Source: Notospermus geniculatus (lineage: Eukaryota > Nemertea > Pilidiophora > Heteronemertea > Lineidae). From it: 64,000 nt of DNA. The notes beneath the pieces are model-generated. The model searched no databases and had not been told where the DNA came from. It worked only from the letters and a program-made list of their open reading frames with translations. Position 1 is the stretch's first letter. The number at the start of each line of letters is the position of its first letter. A program made the position numbers and the translations under genes. Shown in pieces: positions 31,607 through 42,321 of this stretch. Where the stretch lies: assembly GCA_002633025.1 (NCBI GenBank), contig NMRB01001360.1:40231-104230 (forward strand), given 5' to 3'.

Positions 31607-32848
31607 TCAGCTCATCCGGTGAGCTCTTACAGTGGTGTGGTGTCTGTCATCGTCTTCCGTTACCAGGGCACGTTTTGTAACCGCTGTAGAGCTATTGATC
31701 TGAAACTTGGTACATATCATATACCCCTAGGTCAGATGACTTATGACGACACCAAGTTTCGGCCCGATTCGATTCTTGGCTTGGCCTCCAGGTGGCCAAA
31801 ACCAAAACCACAAAAAGTGCAATAACTCCTGAACTTTGGGTGTATCTAATGAGTACCGGTAAACATACATGACATACTAGGGCCTAAGATCTATAGGCCT
31901 ATCTAAAGGGCTTTTGATTTGACCTACTTTTCAAGGTCTCAGAGGTCAAAGTTGAATAAAAGTAACAAACATGACAAACCTGCCACAATTCTTCATTATT
32001 TCACCGAGTGTCTTCATATCTTGCATAAACATGTATTAGAGGGTACCTTCAAAAATACCGAGTTTCGGCCCGATCGGACATCCAATATGGCCGCCAGGTG
32101 GCATAAACTGAAAATCATCCAAGTGCTATAACTCAGGAACGGCGTGACCCATAGTGCTCAAACTTGATATTTACGTCTCCCTCTAGGTGACCTTACAAGC
32201 ACGTCAAATTTCGGCCTGATTAAACTTCCACTATGGCCGCCAGGTGGCGTTAACTCTGAAATCATCAAATTTACTATAACTCAGGAATTAGTTGACCCAG
32301 AGCGCTCAAATGTGCTATGTGGCTCCCTCTGGATGACCTTTATGTGCATGTGAAGTTTTGGCATGAACGGACATCCAGTATGGCCACCAGGTGCGTAACC
32401 TGAAAATCATCCAACTATTTAAAACTCAGGAACGGCTTGACCCAGAGTGCTCAAAGTTGATATTTACCTCTCTCTAGGTGACCTTTACAAGCACGTCAAA
32501 TATCAGCCTGATTAAACTTCCAATATGGCCGCCAGGTGGCATAACCCGCAAATCATCGAATGTGCTATAACTCAGGAACTACTTGACCCAGAGTGCTCAA
32601 ATGTGCTATGTGGCTCCCTCTAGATGACATTTATGTGCATGTGAACTTTTGGCCCAATCAGATATCCAATATGGCCACCAGGTGGCATTTAACCCAACAA
32701 TCATTGCAGTCCAGCAACTTGGGAACAACTTGACCCAGATTGCTCATAACTGATCAGTACCCGGTAGTACCTCTCTGTCAATACACTATTACATGTATGT
32801 CCAAACGGGTGAGCACATATCCATGGACCATTTCATTGGTGAGAGTGA
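31607..32848 (+). repeat. Modular high-copy repeat, long copy
   Basis: It starts AGCTCATCCGGTGAGCTC, then has the 5' module (CAGGGCACGTTTTGTAACCG, GAAACTTGGTACATAT, CAGATGACTTATG). Several ~140 bp modules follow, each with GGACATCCAATATGGCCGCC, AGGTGGC, CTATAACTCAGGAAC and CCCTCTAGATGACCTT. It ends GGTGAGCACATATCCATGG then ACCATTTCATT. No protein frame is conserved. Confidence 0.75.
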
Positions 32849-33010
32849 GACACTAATAATGATATTTCATTGGTGAGAGTGAGACACAAATAATGATGTC
32901 AATGGTATTCCCCCTTGTCAGTTTTGAACAAAATGCCCTGATTCACTGTGCCCCTTGATTCACCTACCTCCATGCCTTGGCCTACTGTGCCTTGCCAAAG
33001 TCGTCCCTTT

Positions 33011-33420
33011 TTAGCTCACCTGGGGTGGGCTTATTAGTATGGTGCAGAATCCGTCATCGTCGTTGTCGTCCGTTAGCAGACACGACACGTTTTGTAATCG
33101 CTGGGGCCATTGGCCTGGAACTTATAGGCCTACCCCTACATTGTAGGTCAGATGACCTGTGACACCAAGTTATGGTGCGATTCGATTGCTGCCGGGTAAT
33201 GGCCACCAATTGGCCAAAACCGAAAACACAAAAAGTGCAATAACTCCTCAACCATGTCAACTACTGACATGACTGACTGGATCTTTTCCATTTTATCATA
33301 GGTAGGCCCCCCTAGGCCTACATCTAAGGATACATGACATACCGTATCTAACGTGTTTTTGACTTGACCTACATTTAAAGGTCACAGAGGTCAAAGTTCA
33401 GAATTTTGCTTTTTGGTGGC
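33011..33420 (+). repeat. Modular high-copy repeat, 5' module copy
   Basis: It begins TTAGCTCACCTGGGGTGGGC and carries CGTTTTGTAATCGCTGGGGC, GTCAGATGACCTGTGACACC, AAAAAGTGCAATAACTCC and TTTAAAGGTCACAGAGGTCA before it diverges. Confidence 0.7.
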
Positions 33421-34027
33421 ACTTTGTCTAGTTTGAAAATGAGCAGATTTTTTTCACCAAGTTTTTGCCAGCCATAGAGTGGTGGCAAACCCATTTGGAA
33501 CAGCAAAAATTATGCATTATATTTGAAGATGTCAGTTCCTCTTTTAAGGGGTCATGCTAACACACAGTTTGCGATAATAGCGGCCGCCATTTTTTTTGAA
33601 AAATGCTAGCCGAATTTTTTTAACTTTTCATATACCGGTACCGGTATTTTGAATTATTCACTGCCTGCTTGCTAAAAAAACTTTATGCCGTTCTTGTGAC
33701 TAGTATGTGTATGACCGTTTTTTTGCGCCTCTGACATTTGTCTGACAGTGCAAACATGGCAAAATTCCATTGAAACAGCCCACCCAAGCAGTGGCAAAAT
33801 CTTAAAAAAAAAGATGGCTGCCTCTAATTTCGCAAACTGTGTACATGTACAGTCCTCCACCGTTTACTACCGTCCTCAACCGTCCACCACCGCTTTCGTA
33901 CCAGGCCACCGTACTCCACCTCAATATTTCTTTAAAAAACATCTTTTTCTTCATCTTTCTCTCAAAAATAACTTTATACACCACATCGGAAGTGCAAATC
34001 ACATCAGAGAATATTCTGTTTTAGGGC

Positions 34028-34845
34028 CACCATCGGACACAAGTCCGGCAAGGCAGCCATATTGTTTATCAACAAACCCATGTGACACCGGCATTGGAAC
34101 CGTGGGACTATTTTGGCCTAATTTTGGGCTGTTAAGATGTTCAACCTTATTTGCTAGATAAGTTGAGGTATATTATATAAACTTACCGGTATCTCACCCA
34201 ATCTGCCAATTATTGATCCAATAACAAAACGCAACGTGTGTGACCTAGTTGGTTCATGGAGGGTGCTGCAGGTGTGACTGTGATGAGGCGACCGCATCTA
34301 AACCAAAACCATTCGGAACGACCTGAGGCGAACTGCTTAAATCTATCCACTCAGCGGCGCATTCATTTCACCTCGGACACAAGTCCAAGGCAGCCATATT
34401 GTTTATCATCAAACCCACGTGACCGCCGTGGGACTATTTTCGCCGAATTTAGGCCCGTCGTTAAGATGTTCAACCCTACTTGCTCGATAAGTTGAGGCAT
34501 ATATATTTATAAACTTACCGATATTTCACCGAATCTGCCAATTATTGATCAATAGCGCAACGTTTTTGCGCGACCTATTTCGTTCATGCGCAGGGTGTGA
34601 TGAGGCGACCACATCCAAACCACCAGAAACGCATTGAAATCGTTGCGCATTCAAGATGGCTGCCTTGGAATTGTGTCCGAGGGGAAATGTGAGTGTCTAC
34701 GAAAATTGCCGGGCAGTTGCCTTCGGAAGTTCCGAATGCATCTAAACCCACAGAAACGCAAGGGAATCGTTGCATGTTCATTCAAGATGGCTGCTTTGGA
34801 ATTGTGTCTGAGGGGAAATGCAAGTTGTCACGGAAATTGCATGCC
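34028..34845 (+). repeat. Direct tandem repeats (~343 bp, then ~125 bp units)
   Basis: 34028-34325 is repeated at 34371-34630 (GGACACAAGTCC, GGCAGCCATATTGTTTATCA, AAGATGTTCAACC, AATCTGCCAATTATTGATC). 34617-34735 and 34740-34845 are a second tandem pair (CAGAAACGCA, TTCAAGATGGCTGC, GAGGGGAAATG). Confidence 0.65.
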
Positions 34846-35016
34846 TATAGAGGCTATGCACTGACGTAATCAAATGACGTCATCAATGGGTATGACGCCA
34901 CGTGTTGGATGGAAAATGGACGGAGCACGTGGTCAGATGCACTGCGTCAGCATGTCACAACGTTCCATCCAACATGGCGTCACCTCGCTGATGACGTCAC
35001 GTGCATAGCCTCTATA
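34846..35016. repeat. Palindromic MITE inserted in a tandem repeat unit
   Basis: TATAGAGGCTATGCACTGACG pairs with CACGTGCATAGCCTCTATA, and GACGCCACGTGTTGGATGG with CCATCCAACATGGCGTC. The flanks GGAAATTGC and GCAGTTGCCTTCGGAAG are contiguous in the sister unit near 34709, so the element interrupts the repeat. CRE-like TGACGTCA is in both arms. Confidence 0.75.
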
Positions 35017-35578
35017 TGTAGCAGTTGCCTTCGGAAGTTCCGAATGCGATTTCACATCTTGCACGAGCTCGCAGCACCCCTGGTAGAATTTGGCTTGGCC
35101 ACTTCCATTTTCAATCTCACTGCCAGGAGTTCAGTATGCACAAAAATTTCCTGGATTGAGGTTGAATTGTGCACATTGGTTCCCAATGCCGCAACCATGG
35201 ATGGATCCCTGTTGGCGGTATCGGGAACCAACATGTGTTTTTCAACCTCGATCTAGGAAATATATTTGCCTTACTCCTGGTGTGAATATGAAATAGAGTT
35301 TGGTTTCTAAGGTGAAAGACAAGGCCAAATCCCCATCTTCAGAAAAGAAGGTTCAATGGCCTACATCTATATTATAATTGACGGTGGCACGTTAACTTCG
35401 AACACGAACTCCTCCGTGGTTTCTGATCGAAATGGCACCATTTTCACAGGAAGTGTTGAGAATGACATGGGGGTGGCCCTTATTGCCTTAAGCGGGTGGC
35501 ATTACATTTTTTTACCCTTAAGCGAATAAAATGCACGAAGAAACTTCCAATGATTTGCAATGCCCACTAGCCTACTAG

Positions 35579-35652
35579 CCTGGTTCCGCTGGCCACCGTG
35601 TAGATGGCGCTGCGTACGCATCACAATCTACACGGTGGCCGACGGAACCAGG
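35579..35652. repeat. 74 bp hairpin
   Basis: CCTGGTTCCGCTGGCCACCG pairs with CGGTGGCCGACGGAACCAGG. The loop is GATGGCGCTGCGTACGCATC. It is a minimal MITE or a structured RNA-like hairpin. Confidence 0.7.
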
Positions 35653-36687
35653 TATAATGCATTGTCTTCAACCAGGCAGGGTGATCAGAAAATAGGAACT
35701 TCAGCACATAAAAACTGCTGCCATCTGCTTCCCATAGGCCTAGATTATTGTCCGAGGAGTTGGCCCCCTCTAAACATATTCCCCCACACAGAGACGCCCA
35801 GCAAAATGCCATCCTCTGGCCACATGCATCCTGTGAATGTGCTCGCCACGGGTACCATGCTAGTGTAATGTTAAACGAGGCGTCCATCGGCATCAGTACC
35901 CTGCGAGTAGTCAAAAAGAAATCTCCGAACACAAACAGTTTTATGTTATGCAACGGGTCACAGATAAAGTACTAACAAGCATGACAAGTGAAGAGATGTA
36001 ATCTGACGAAGGACCCACCGAACGCCCAGAAACACGCGTCATGTAATTTTTGAGGTTCAATATGGTTTCGAGCATTTTTGTGACAGCCAGAACTGATAAA
36101 ACAGGCTACAGTATCAGGAATAAATAGGAATTGATGTTCGGAAAAGTAGGGCATGTAGGGGGGTCTTACTTATAACTGGGTCGTAGTTTTTATAGCTATA
36201 CATGTAGGAGATGGTTGGAGGTTGAAAACGGAAGTGGCCAAGCCAAATTCCTACCAGGGGCGCTGCGATCGTGCCAAGGTGAAACCGGTGTATTCGTGGT
36301 GGCGGACGATGTGAAAAAACCAGAATATTCTTTGGTGTGATTAGCGATTCTGATGCGGTTTACATTTTGTTTTTTTTTATGTGATAGAAAGATGACGAAA
36401 AAAAAACAAAAATTTTATTTTATCCCTCCACTCCAACTATCTTTTTGCACAGGAACTATTTTTTCACAGGAACTATTTTTGGCGTCGATCTTTGCATGTC
36501 TTGTGCGGGCAGTGATTTTTGTGAAGTCACAAATTTTTGAGAAGTGGGAAAATGAATTTTAAATTTTTTCCGACCTCCTCTCAATATGATTATGAACACG
36601 GAAAAAAATCTGCCAACCAACCAATATAAAAAGTCCAGCTTAAAATGATTGTTTTCCTATAATAATTTCCATTTCATCTCTCTTCAG

Positions 36688-36807
36688 GCCAGGATGGACG
36701 GCATTTGTGAAAATGATGCATCCAAATGTTCACTCTTAGTGGATGGCAGTACATGTAGTTGATAAATTTTGGACCAACTTCAAGGATTTGATTCAAGATT
36801 TGAGAAT
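36688..36807 (+). other. Candidate exon, possibly 5' UTR of the RAG1-like gene
   Basis: A strong acceptor (CATCTCTCTTCAG) and a GTAAGT donor bracket 120 nt. Two frames give short peptides (MDGICENDASKCSLLVDGST, and WMAVHVVDKFWTNFKDLIQD after a stop), neither reaching both ends openly from an ATG. Joined to the acceptor at 38761 it would be noncoding. Evidence is limited to splice sites. Confidence 0.25.
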
Positions 36808-36824
36808 GTAAGTTAAGTCATTTT

Positions 36825-37800
36825 TATACGCCCGTCGCAGATGGGCCGTATTGTTAATGGCCGCGTCGTGCGTCCGAGCAATAACTCAAGAATCGCTTGA
36901 GATATCAGTCTCATTTTTTTATGGTAGTAGGAACAGGAGACTGGTAAGTTTGAGTTCGATTTCTGGCCATTTTCGACTCACGGCTTGGCCACCAGGTGGC
37001 AGAAACCGAAAACACAAAAAGTGCAATAACTCTTGAACTAATGACTAGATCTCCAAATTTTTATCATAGGTGTATCTAATAAGGATACATAACATAACGG
37101 GTTTTAGATTTGACCTACTTTTCAAGGTCACAGAGGTCAAAGTGTGACAAAAGTAACGAACCTGCCACAGTTTGTCATTATTTCACCAAGCGACTTCATT
37201 CATATCTTGCGTTAAACATGCATTGGAGGATTACCTTTAAAACTACCAAGTTTTGGCCTGATTGGACATCCAATATGGCCGCCAGGTGGCGTAACCTGTT
37301 AAAAATCAAGTATTTACTCGGGAACGACTTGACGTAGAGTGCTCAAATTTGATATTTTCCTCACTCTAGATGACCCTTACATGCATGTCAAATTTCGGCC
37401 TGATTTGACTTCCAACATGGCCACCAGGTGGCATAACCCAAAAATCATTAAAGTGCTATTGCTAAAATGACTTAACCCAAGTGCTCCAATGTGCTTTGTG
37501 GCCCCCTGCAGATGACATTTGTGCATGTGAATTTCAGGCCCGATCAGACATCCAATTTGGCAGCCAGGTGGCGTAACCAGAAAATCGTCGATGTGCTGTA
37601 ACTCAGGAATGACTTGACCCAAAGCGCTTCAATGTGCTATGTGGGCCTAGGTAGGCCTACCCTGCCCTGTTAAGCCTAGCTGTACAAAATAGGCCTACAC
37701 ACTGGAACACACAACTTTCATCTGTTCTCTAGGACATTCACCCACAGGTGCGCACAAACATGGACCATGGACCATTTCATTGTACACAGTGATGCATAAG
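36825..37800 (+). repeat. Modular repeat copy with an alternative 5' end
   Basis: It starts with the hairpin-like TATACGCCCGTCGCAGATGG, then has the common modules (CCACCAGGTGGCAGAAACCG, GTCACAGAGGTCAAAG, GGACATCCAATATGGCCGCC and three further CCAGGTGGC modules). It ends GGACCATGGACCATTTCATT at about 37785. Confidence 0.7.
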
Positions 37801-38160
37801 GAAAACTGACTCAATCAAACATTCACTTTCAAACCCTTAGCCCATTTTTATCTGTAATTGTATTTAAGTTACGTATCTAAGAGGGCCGACAGATGTCGAT
37901 TCAGTTGTTGACATCCACAGAAATCCCTAACATGCCTTATTTCGGTGTGTTTTATGGGCTCTCCCTCCGACAACAGCTACGCTGGTCGCAGTCTACATGG
38001 GGACTCCACTTCAAAATGAAAATCAATAATAATGCGCAATCCACATAATGCATTCACGTCTGTTCGCGCCATATTCGTTCCCTTCTTCCTGATTGGTCAA
38101 TCAACTCTTAGTCATGAACAGTGATACCGGTAAATGGAATAGTAGCGTAACGGTGACCAT

Positions 38161-38317
38161 ATAGAGTGTTTGCACGTGACGTCACAGCGGCCATGTTGGA
38201 GGCATACAACAAAAGAACAGACTTCCAAAACAATCGAAGTTAATCTCCGTAGACCGTGACTGGCGACAAATTCTTTTGTTCATACCTCCAACATGGCCAC
38301 CGGTGCAAACACTCTAT
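38161..38317. repeat. Palindromic MITE, 157 bp
   Basis: ATAGAGTGTTTGCAC pairs with GTGCAAACACTCTAT, and GGCCATGTTGGAGGCATACA with the right-arm CATACCTCCAACATGGCC. Confidence 0.8.
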
Positions 38318-38771
38318 TTGGCACAGCCTCTGACGTCACACACTTGGCCAGTCGTTCGGCAATTTCCGTCAGGTTTCGTGCCAAGTGACTTCCTTGTAAT
38401 GGCCGCCGCTCAGACAGATTGTTGATCGCAGATGCCGGGAAATTGGATCTTTTATTATCCAATTTTCAAAAATTTCTTCGTTCAAGGGGGAAACCCCCCT
38501 CACGCTCCCCCTATGCCGCCAAGTCGTCAGAAAAAAAGTTGGAGAACACTGCATTGTATCTGGTCATCATCAATTCTCTCATCTGAGATGGTTCCAACAT
38601 ACAGTAAATGTCGAGGAAACTTGCTGCAGTGCCCGGCCCTTTATGCAAATTATGGTGGAACTTCGCACATTTCCAGTTTTGTTTTCCCTCAATGAACTTT
38701 TGTTCAAACCAGAATTGGTTGATATCTTTTTAAAGATCTCTTACACCATTTCTCTTTTCAGCTGATGAGTC

Positions 38772-41627
38772 ATGGATAAACATGCGGTACTCCTCAATCA
38801 ACTGTGCCGAATATGCAAGAAAAAAAAGGCTCGCCGTGACAGGAACTACATTCCCGTTGCAAGTTTGTGTGAAGATATTCATCGCACCTTTGGTATTGAT
38901 GTCAGAAATGATGACCATAGCATATATCCTACATCTATATGCCACAGTTGTAGATGCAAGACTCTTAGGAATTCAAAGGGAGATGAATCTTGCAGGAATT
39001 TGGACAGCGTGTTTTCTGCACATTCAGATCGTAAGTGTTGGCTCTGTGATGGTGCTCCTGAAAATAATGTCTGTGAAAAAACAACCAGGGCAGCTGCAAA
39101 GGATCAGCTTAAACAGCTGCTGGAGGATTGTGGAGATGAAATGGAGGATGCTGTGTGTGAATATTTCCTTTCAAAAGGTGGTAGGAAGATCAAAAACTTT
39201 ATTGTGATCGATGAAAATGACTTGGCACAATCTTTTAAAAATCTTGACCAAGATGTCGTCACAAAAATTGCATTTTCCTTGGGATCATCGAGATCAAATG
39301 CTGTGATGAGCGATGCTTACACTAATGGAAGGAACTATGAAAAGCTGGAAAATATGATTGATTGTTCTTCTGAGGAGTGGTTGTCCGCCCGGGACCCAGT
39401 TGCAGTTGCGTTCCTTCGAGGTATTGTTGGATCTCCAAGCGGTGAACTGAATCGACGTCAGTTCTATGGTGTTGCAAAGGCTATTGACAGCATCATGAAG
39501 TCAAAGTTTTCAAAATACGTGTCAGAGATTGGCTTCAGTGAAAATATCACATTGTATTCACTTACGAACAGTAAATTTGCTGTCAATATGAACAATGCTG
39601 GGAGTGGTTGTGGAAGCTCAACCACACTAACTGAATGGCTGAAGAAACAAGCACGGAATACTGAGGCTGTTTTTCCATCAGATGGCGATCTAATATGTGT
39701 GATAGACAACGAGCAGGTTATTGGGAAAACATGGAGGGTGTACGCTGACCGAAAGGCCCTATCAAGTGTTGTCACCAGCACCATTGCAATGAAAGTCAAT
39801 GATGCAGAGGAATCATTGCAGCGTAGTTCAATGTTGTCGCCAGAACACTTCCTTGGTGCAAATAATCAGTACAATCTAAGGACCGAGATATTAGAAAGTG
39901 AACTGAAGGACCAAGTCTCTGAGTCTCAGTTAAACTGTATTCCTTATTTGAGGCAGTTCATGAAAACTATCCTAGAAAAGGTTTACAATGAGCAATCTGC
40001 AACTGTCAGTGGCTGGTCGGATGATGTTGATGTATCTGTAATTTCGTCTGCATCCTCATCCCTACACAAAGATAAGGACAAGGTCTGCAGTAGATGTGGT
40101 GCGAAACTACCTCAGGGTTACAATACATTTTGTGCACAGTGCAGTAAGAAAAAGCTCAAGTTGGGGCATTCATCCAAAGAGATCTGTGTCCGGTTTGAAG
40201 ACAACGTAATGCAAAAGGAAGTGGTGGTTTCACAAGAACAGAGGAGTCCATATGAAGATTTTCCATCAGGCCATGCTGAAACATCACCGACCCTGTGTGT
40301 TGCAGACCCTGCATTCCTTAATCCAAACAGCTTTGACTCCTTGACCTTGGTGCTACGGCATATTGGCAGATGTGCTGGCATAGAAAAGTACGGTGGAAGC
40401 GACCGGAAATGGACATTAGTATGTATGGATGGCCTACCGTATACCCTCACTCGCAAGGTCATAGCCGAAACATTTGTTTGCAATGTATGTGGAGACTCTG
40501 TATTTGGCACTGCAAAATATGAAGCTCACTACAAAGCACTGCATGGGTCTGTGGCAAACATGCAAAGGCATCGTGAATTTGATTGGGTTGTGCTCCGAAT
40601 TGGACCAGGACATTTTGAGATGAACATGAAGAAATCCTTTGTTGAGCTTAACTGGGACATTTTTATGTCGAAATTGGCTGATACGATGGGTTTCAAGTCA
40701 GATGCAGCTCAGCAGACTGCCAAGCGCTGTTCAGATAATCACAAAGCATGGGACTTCATTTCCATTGCCCGTGAAGCACTTGCCAAAGAACTAGTTTTGC
40801 CGTATGTCAGGAAGTGCCTTCAAGACCATGTGCCATGTACTGTTGGTGGCTACATCAGTTACTGTAGCAATGAAGTTACTGATCCCACTTATCAGTACAT
40901 ATATGAGCAGGTATTCACCTATCTACAAGCTATATTTTTGTATAGAGCTGGCATAAGGCGCAACAACCATGAGGTTATGGAAGCTGGGAAAAAACAGTTC
41001 TCGCCACTGTGGTTTGTGAGAAGTCACCCGAAGTACCAGCTGATTGATGTCTGTGACAGCCATGACAGGAACGCGTATCCCGAGAAGCTGAGTCAGTTCA
41101 TCAGTGATCATGAGTCTTTTTCATTGGGTGGAAACCCGTCATCTGGAGAGGGAGCAGACTTTGTTTTGGAAACAGTTAACAAGAATGCAAAATCATTCCT
41201 TTCGCAGGGTGTCCCTTCTGCAGTGGACTGGCTGGTAGCATTCCGGAATTACGAGGATCTGATGAAAGTTCGCGAGTCGACAATGAGTAGGATGGGAATG
41301 GCCGACTTGAAATCAGAGGCACGAACGCCAAGGAGTTATGATGAAGAAGTCATGAAGTTCCGTGTTGTTCTGAGGGAGGCTAGGTACTTGAACCAACCGA
41401 CAGAAAGGAGATCACCAGTCAGCTTGAGTGGAGAACAGCTGGATGCTTCAATTCAGGAACTCACCCGGCGTGGGACAACCAACAGGCACATGTATATTCA
41501 ACACATGATAGAGAAGGGAACTGCTATCAAAGGGGAAGAAATGAAATATGTATTTACAACAAAGGCAGAAAAAGAAAAAAAAACAATGTTCACAGTCAGA
41601 CTAAGGCTTGCATTACAGGCAGAATAA
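38772..41627 (+). CDS. RAG1 N-terminus-like zinc-binding protein of an N-RAG-TP-type mobile element
   Basis: A single 951-codon ORF from ATG 38772, which lies 10 nt after a strong splice acceptor (TTTCTCTTTTCAG, ending 38761). Residues 11-92 match the RAG1 N-terminal zinc region: LCRIC at 11-15, a block ending FGIDVRNDDHSIYPTSICHSC at 40-60, and CWLC at 89-92, the CxxC..CxxC..CxxC layout of RAG1. Further CxxC pairs are at about 438 and 456 (CSRCG..CAQC). A C2H2-like finger lies at about 567-590 (CNVCGDS..H....H). Residues ~595-700 (FDWVVLRIGPGHFEMNMKKS onward, then FVELNWDIF, MGFKSDAAQQTAKRCSDNHK) look like a conserved catalytic or structural core, family unknown to me. N-RAG-TP elements, which pair RAG1 N-terminal similarity with mobile-element context, are described in molluscs, sea urchin and amphioxus. 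No RAG1 core transposase region (DDE) is recognised. Flanking inverted repeats were not found. Confidence 0.75.
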   Translation: MDKHAVLLNQLCRICKKKKARRDRNYIPVASLCEDIHRTFGIDVRNDDHSIYPTSICHSCRCKTLRNSKGDESCRNLDSVFSAHSDRKCWLCDGAPENNVCEKTTRAAAKDQLKQLLEDCGDEMEDAVCEYFLSKGGRKIKNFIVIDENDLAQSFKNLDQDVVTKIAFSLGSSRSNAVMSDAYTNGRNYEKLENMIDCSSEEWLSARDPVAVAFLRGIVGSPSGELNRRQFYGVAKAIDSIMKSKFSKYVSEIGFSENITLYSLTNSKFAVNMNNAGSGCGSSTTLTEWLKKQARNTEAVFPSDGDLICVIDNEQVIGKTWRVYADRKALSSVVTSTIAMKVNDAEESLQRSSMLSPEHFLGANNQYNLRTEILESELKDQVSESQLNCIPYLRQFMKTILEKVYNEQSATVSGWSDDVDVSVISSASSSLHKDKDKVCSRCGAKLPQGYNTFCAQCSKKKLKLGHSSKEICVRFEDNVMQKEVVVSQEQRSPYEDFPSGHAETSPTLCVADPAFLNPNSFDSLTLVLRHIGRCAGIEKYGGSDRKWTLVCMDGLPYTLTRKVIAETFVCNVCGDSVFGTAKYEAHYKALHGSVANMQRHREFDWVVLRIGPGHFEMNMKKSFVELNWDIFMSKLADTMGFKSDAAQQTAKRCSDNHKAWDFISIAREALAKELVLPYVRKCLQDHVPCTVGGYISYCSNEVTDPTYQYIYEQVFTYLQAIFLYRAGIRRNNHEVMEAGKKQFSPLWFVRSHPKYQLIDVCDSHDRNAYPEKLSQFISDHESFSLGGNPSSGEGADFVLETVNKNAKSFLSQGVPSAVDWLVAFRNYEDLMKVRESTMSRMGMADLKSEARTPRSYDEEVMKFRVVLREARYLNQPTERRSPVSLSGEQLDASIQELTRRGTTNRHMYIQHMIEKGTAIKGEEMKYVFTTKAEKEKKTMFTVRLRLALQAE

Positions 41628-41982
41628 ATGATTTGTTGTCATCCATTGAGGTGGAAGAGGACATAAACAACTATATTCAAGCTACATGGGCTAAGATCAA
41701 AAATGGGTGCAAGAATTCGCTAATCTCTTTCTTTGAAGAGCTGGAGGAGATGCAGAAAATAAGTACCGGTACCAGTCATGCCAGTAGTACATAAATCTCT
41801 TTGTGATCAGAACAGTTGGGATCCTCATTGTGAGGCTAACTGAAGAAGGACATTCATTGGACATGTTGGAGAACAGTAAACTAATTACCTTAGATAAACA
41901 GACTGCCTTAGATAAACAGATTGCCATTGCCTTTGAAGAACTGTGTACCCAGTTGGATTACACCCATGAGTGCCATTCTTGA
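41582..41982 (+). pseudogene. Frame-shifted C-terminal continuation of the RAG1-like ORF
   Basis: At the run of nine A (41575-41583) the -1 frame continues from AAC AAT GTT to TAA at 41792 with coding-like sequence (RINDLLSSIEVEEDINNYIQ, ATWAKIKNGCKNSLISFFEE). A third frame (41797-41982) then gives LFVIRTVGILIVRLTEEGHS and DKQIAIAFEELCTQLDYTHE before TGA. Either small indels have eroded the 3' coding end, the assembly miscounted homopolymers, or the first shift is programmed slippage on A AAA AAA. The 0 frame ends ten codons after the run. Confidence 0.4.
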
Positions 41983-42321
41983 AGTGACTGCCATTCGGAA
42001 TACTTCAGTTGAGAGCTCTGGAACAAGGTAGGTTACATTCAAATTCTCATCTGATCTTCTCAATTAATCCTCCAGGTGCCTTTAGTGATATTTTGGTGAT
42101 ATATCCGAGTGAAATCTTCACGTATTCCAGAAAATTTGAATCGGGGCATTTTTAGACCTAAAAATTTAATGGCGACTGAGATGATTTTTTTGAGAAAAAC
42201 TCTCTAGATAGGCACCTGAAGACTGCTTGTCTTTGTGGAATGGGTAATCTGGAAAAGCATTGCAGTCGGTACCCAAGATACAGGATTTCGCCCCGAAGAT
42301 GAAATTTTAGGGTCTAATAAC

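Noticed and set aside
12508-38700. Gephyrin E-domain (MoeA) exons downstream of the G domain
   Set aside because: I looked for MoeA-type motifs (PxxxxSxxDGYA, TTGAPxPxGADAV, PGxPxS) between exon 12507 and the RAG1-like ORF and saw none.
38782-39207. 141-codon open frame in a second frame
   Set aside because: It overlaps the 951-codon RAG1-like ORF, which carries clear zinc motifs in its own frame.
38772-41627. Complete RAG1-like transposase (Transib/ProtoRAG)
   Set aside because: Only the N-terminal zinc region matches; no DDE core region or CACWGTG-type recombination-signal ends were recognised nearby.
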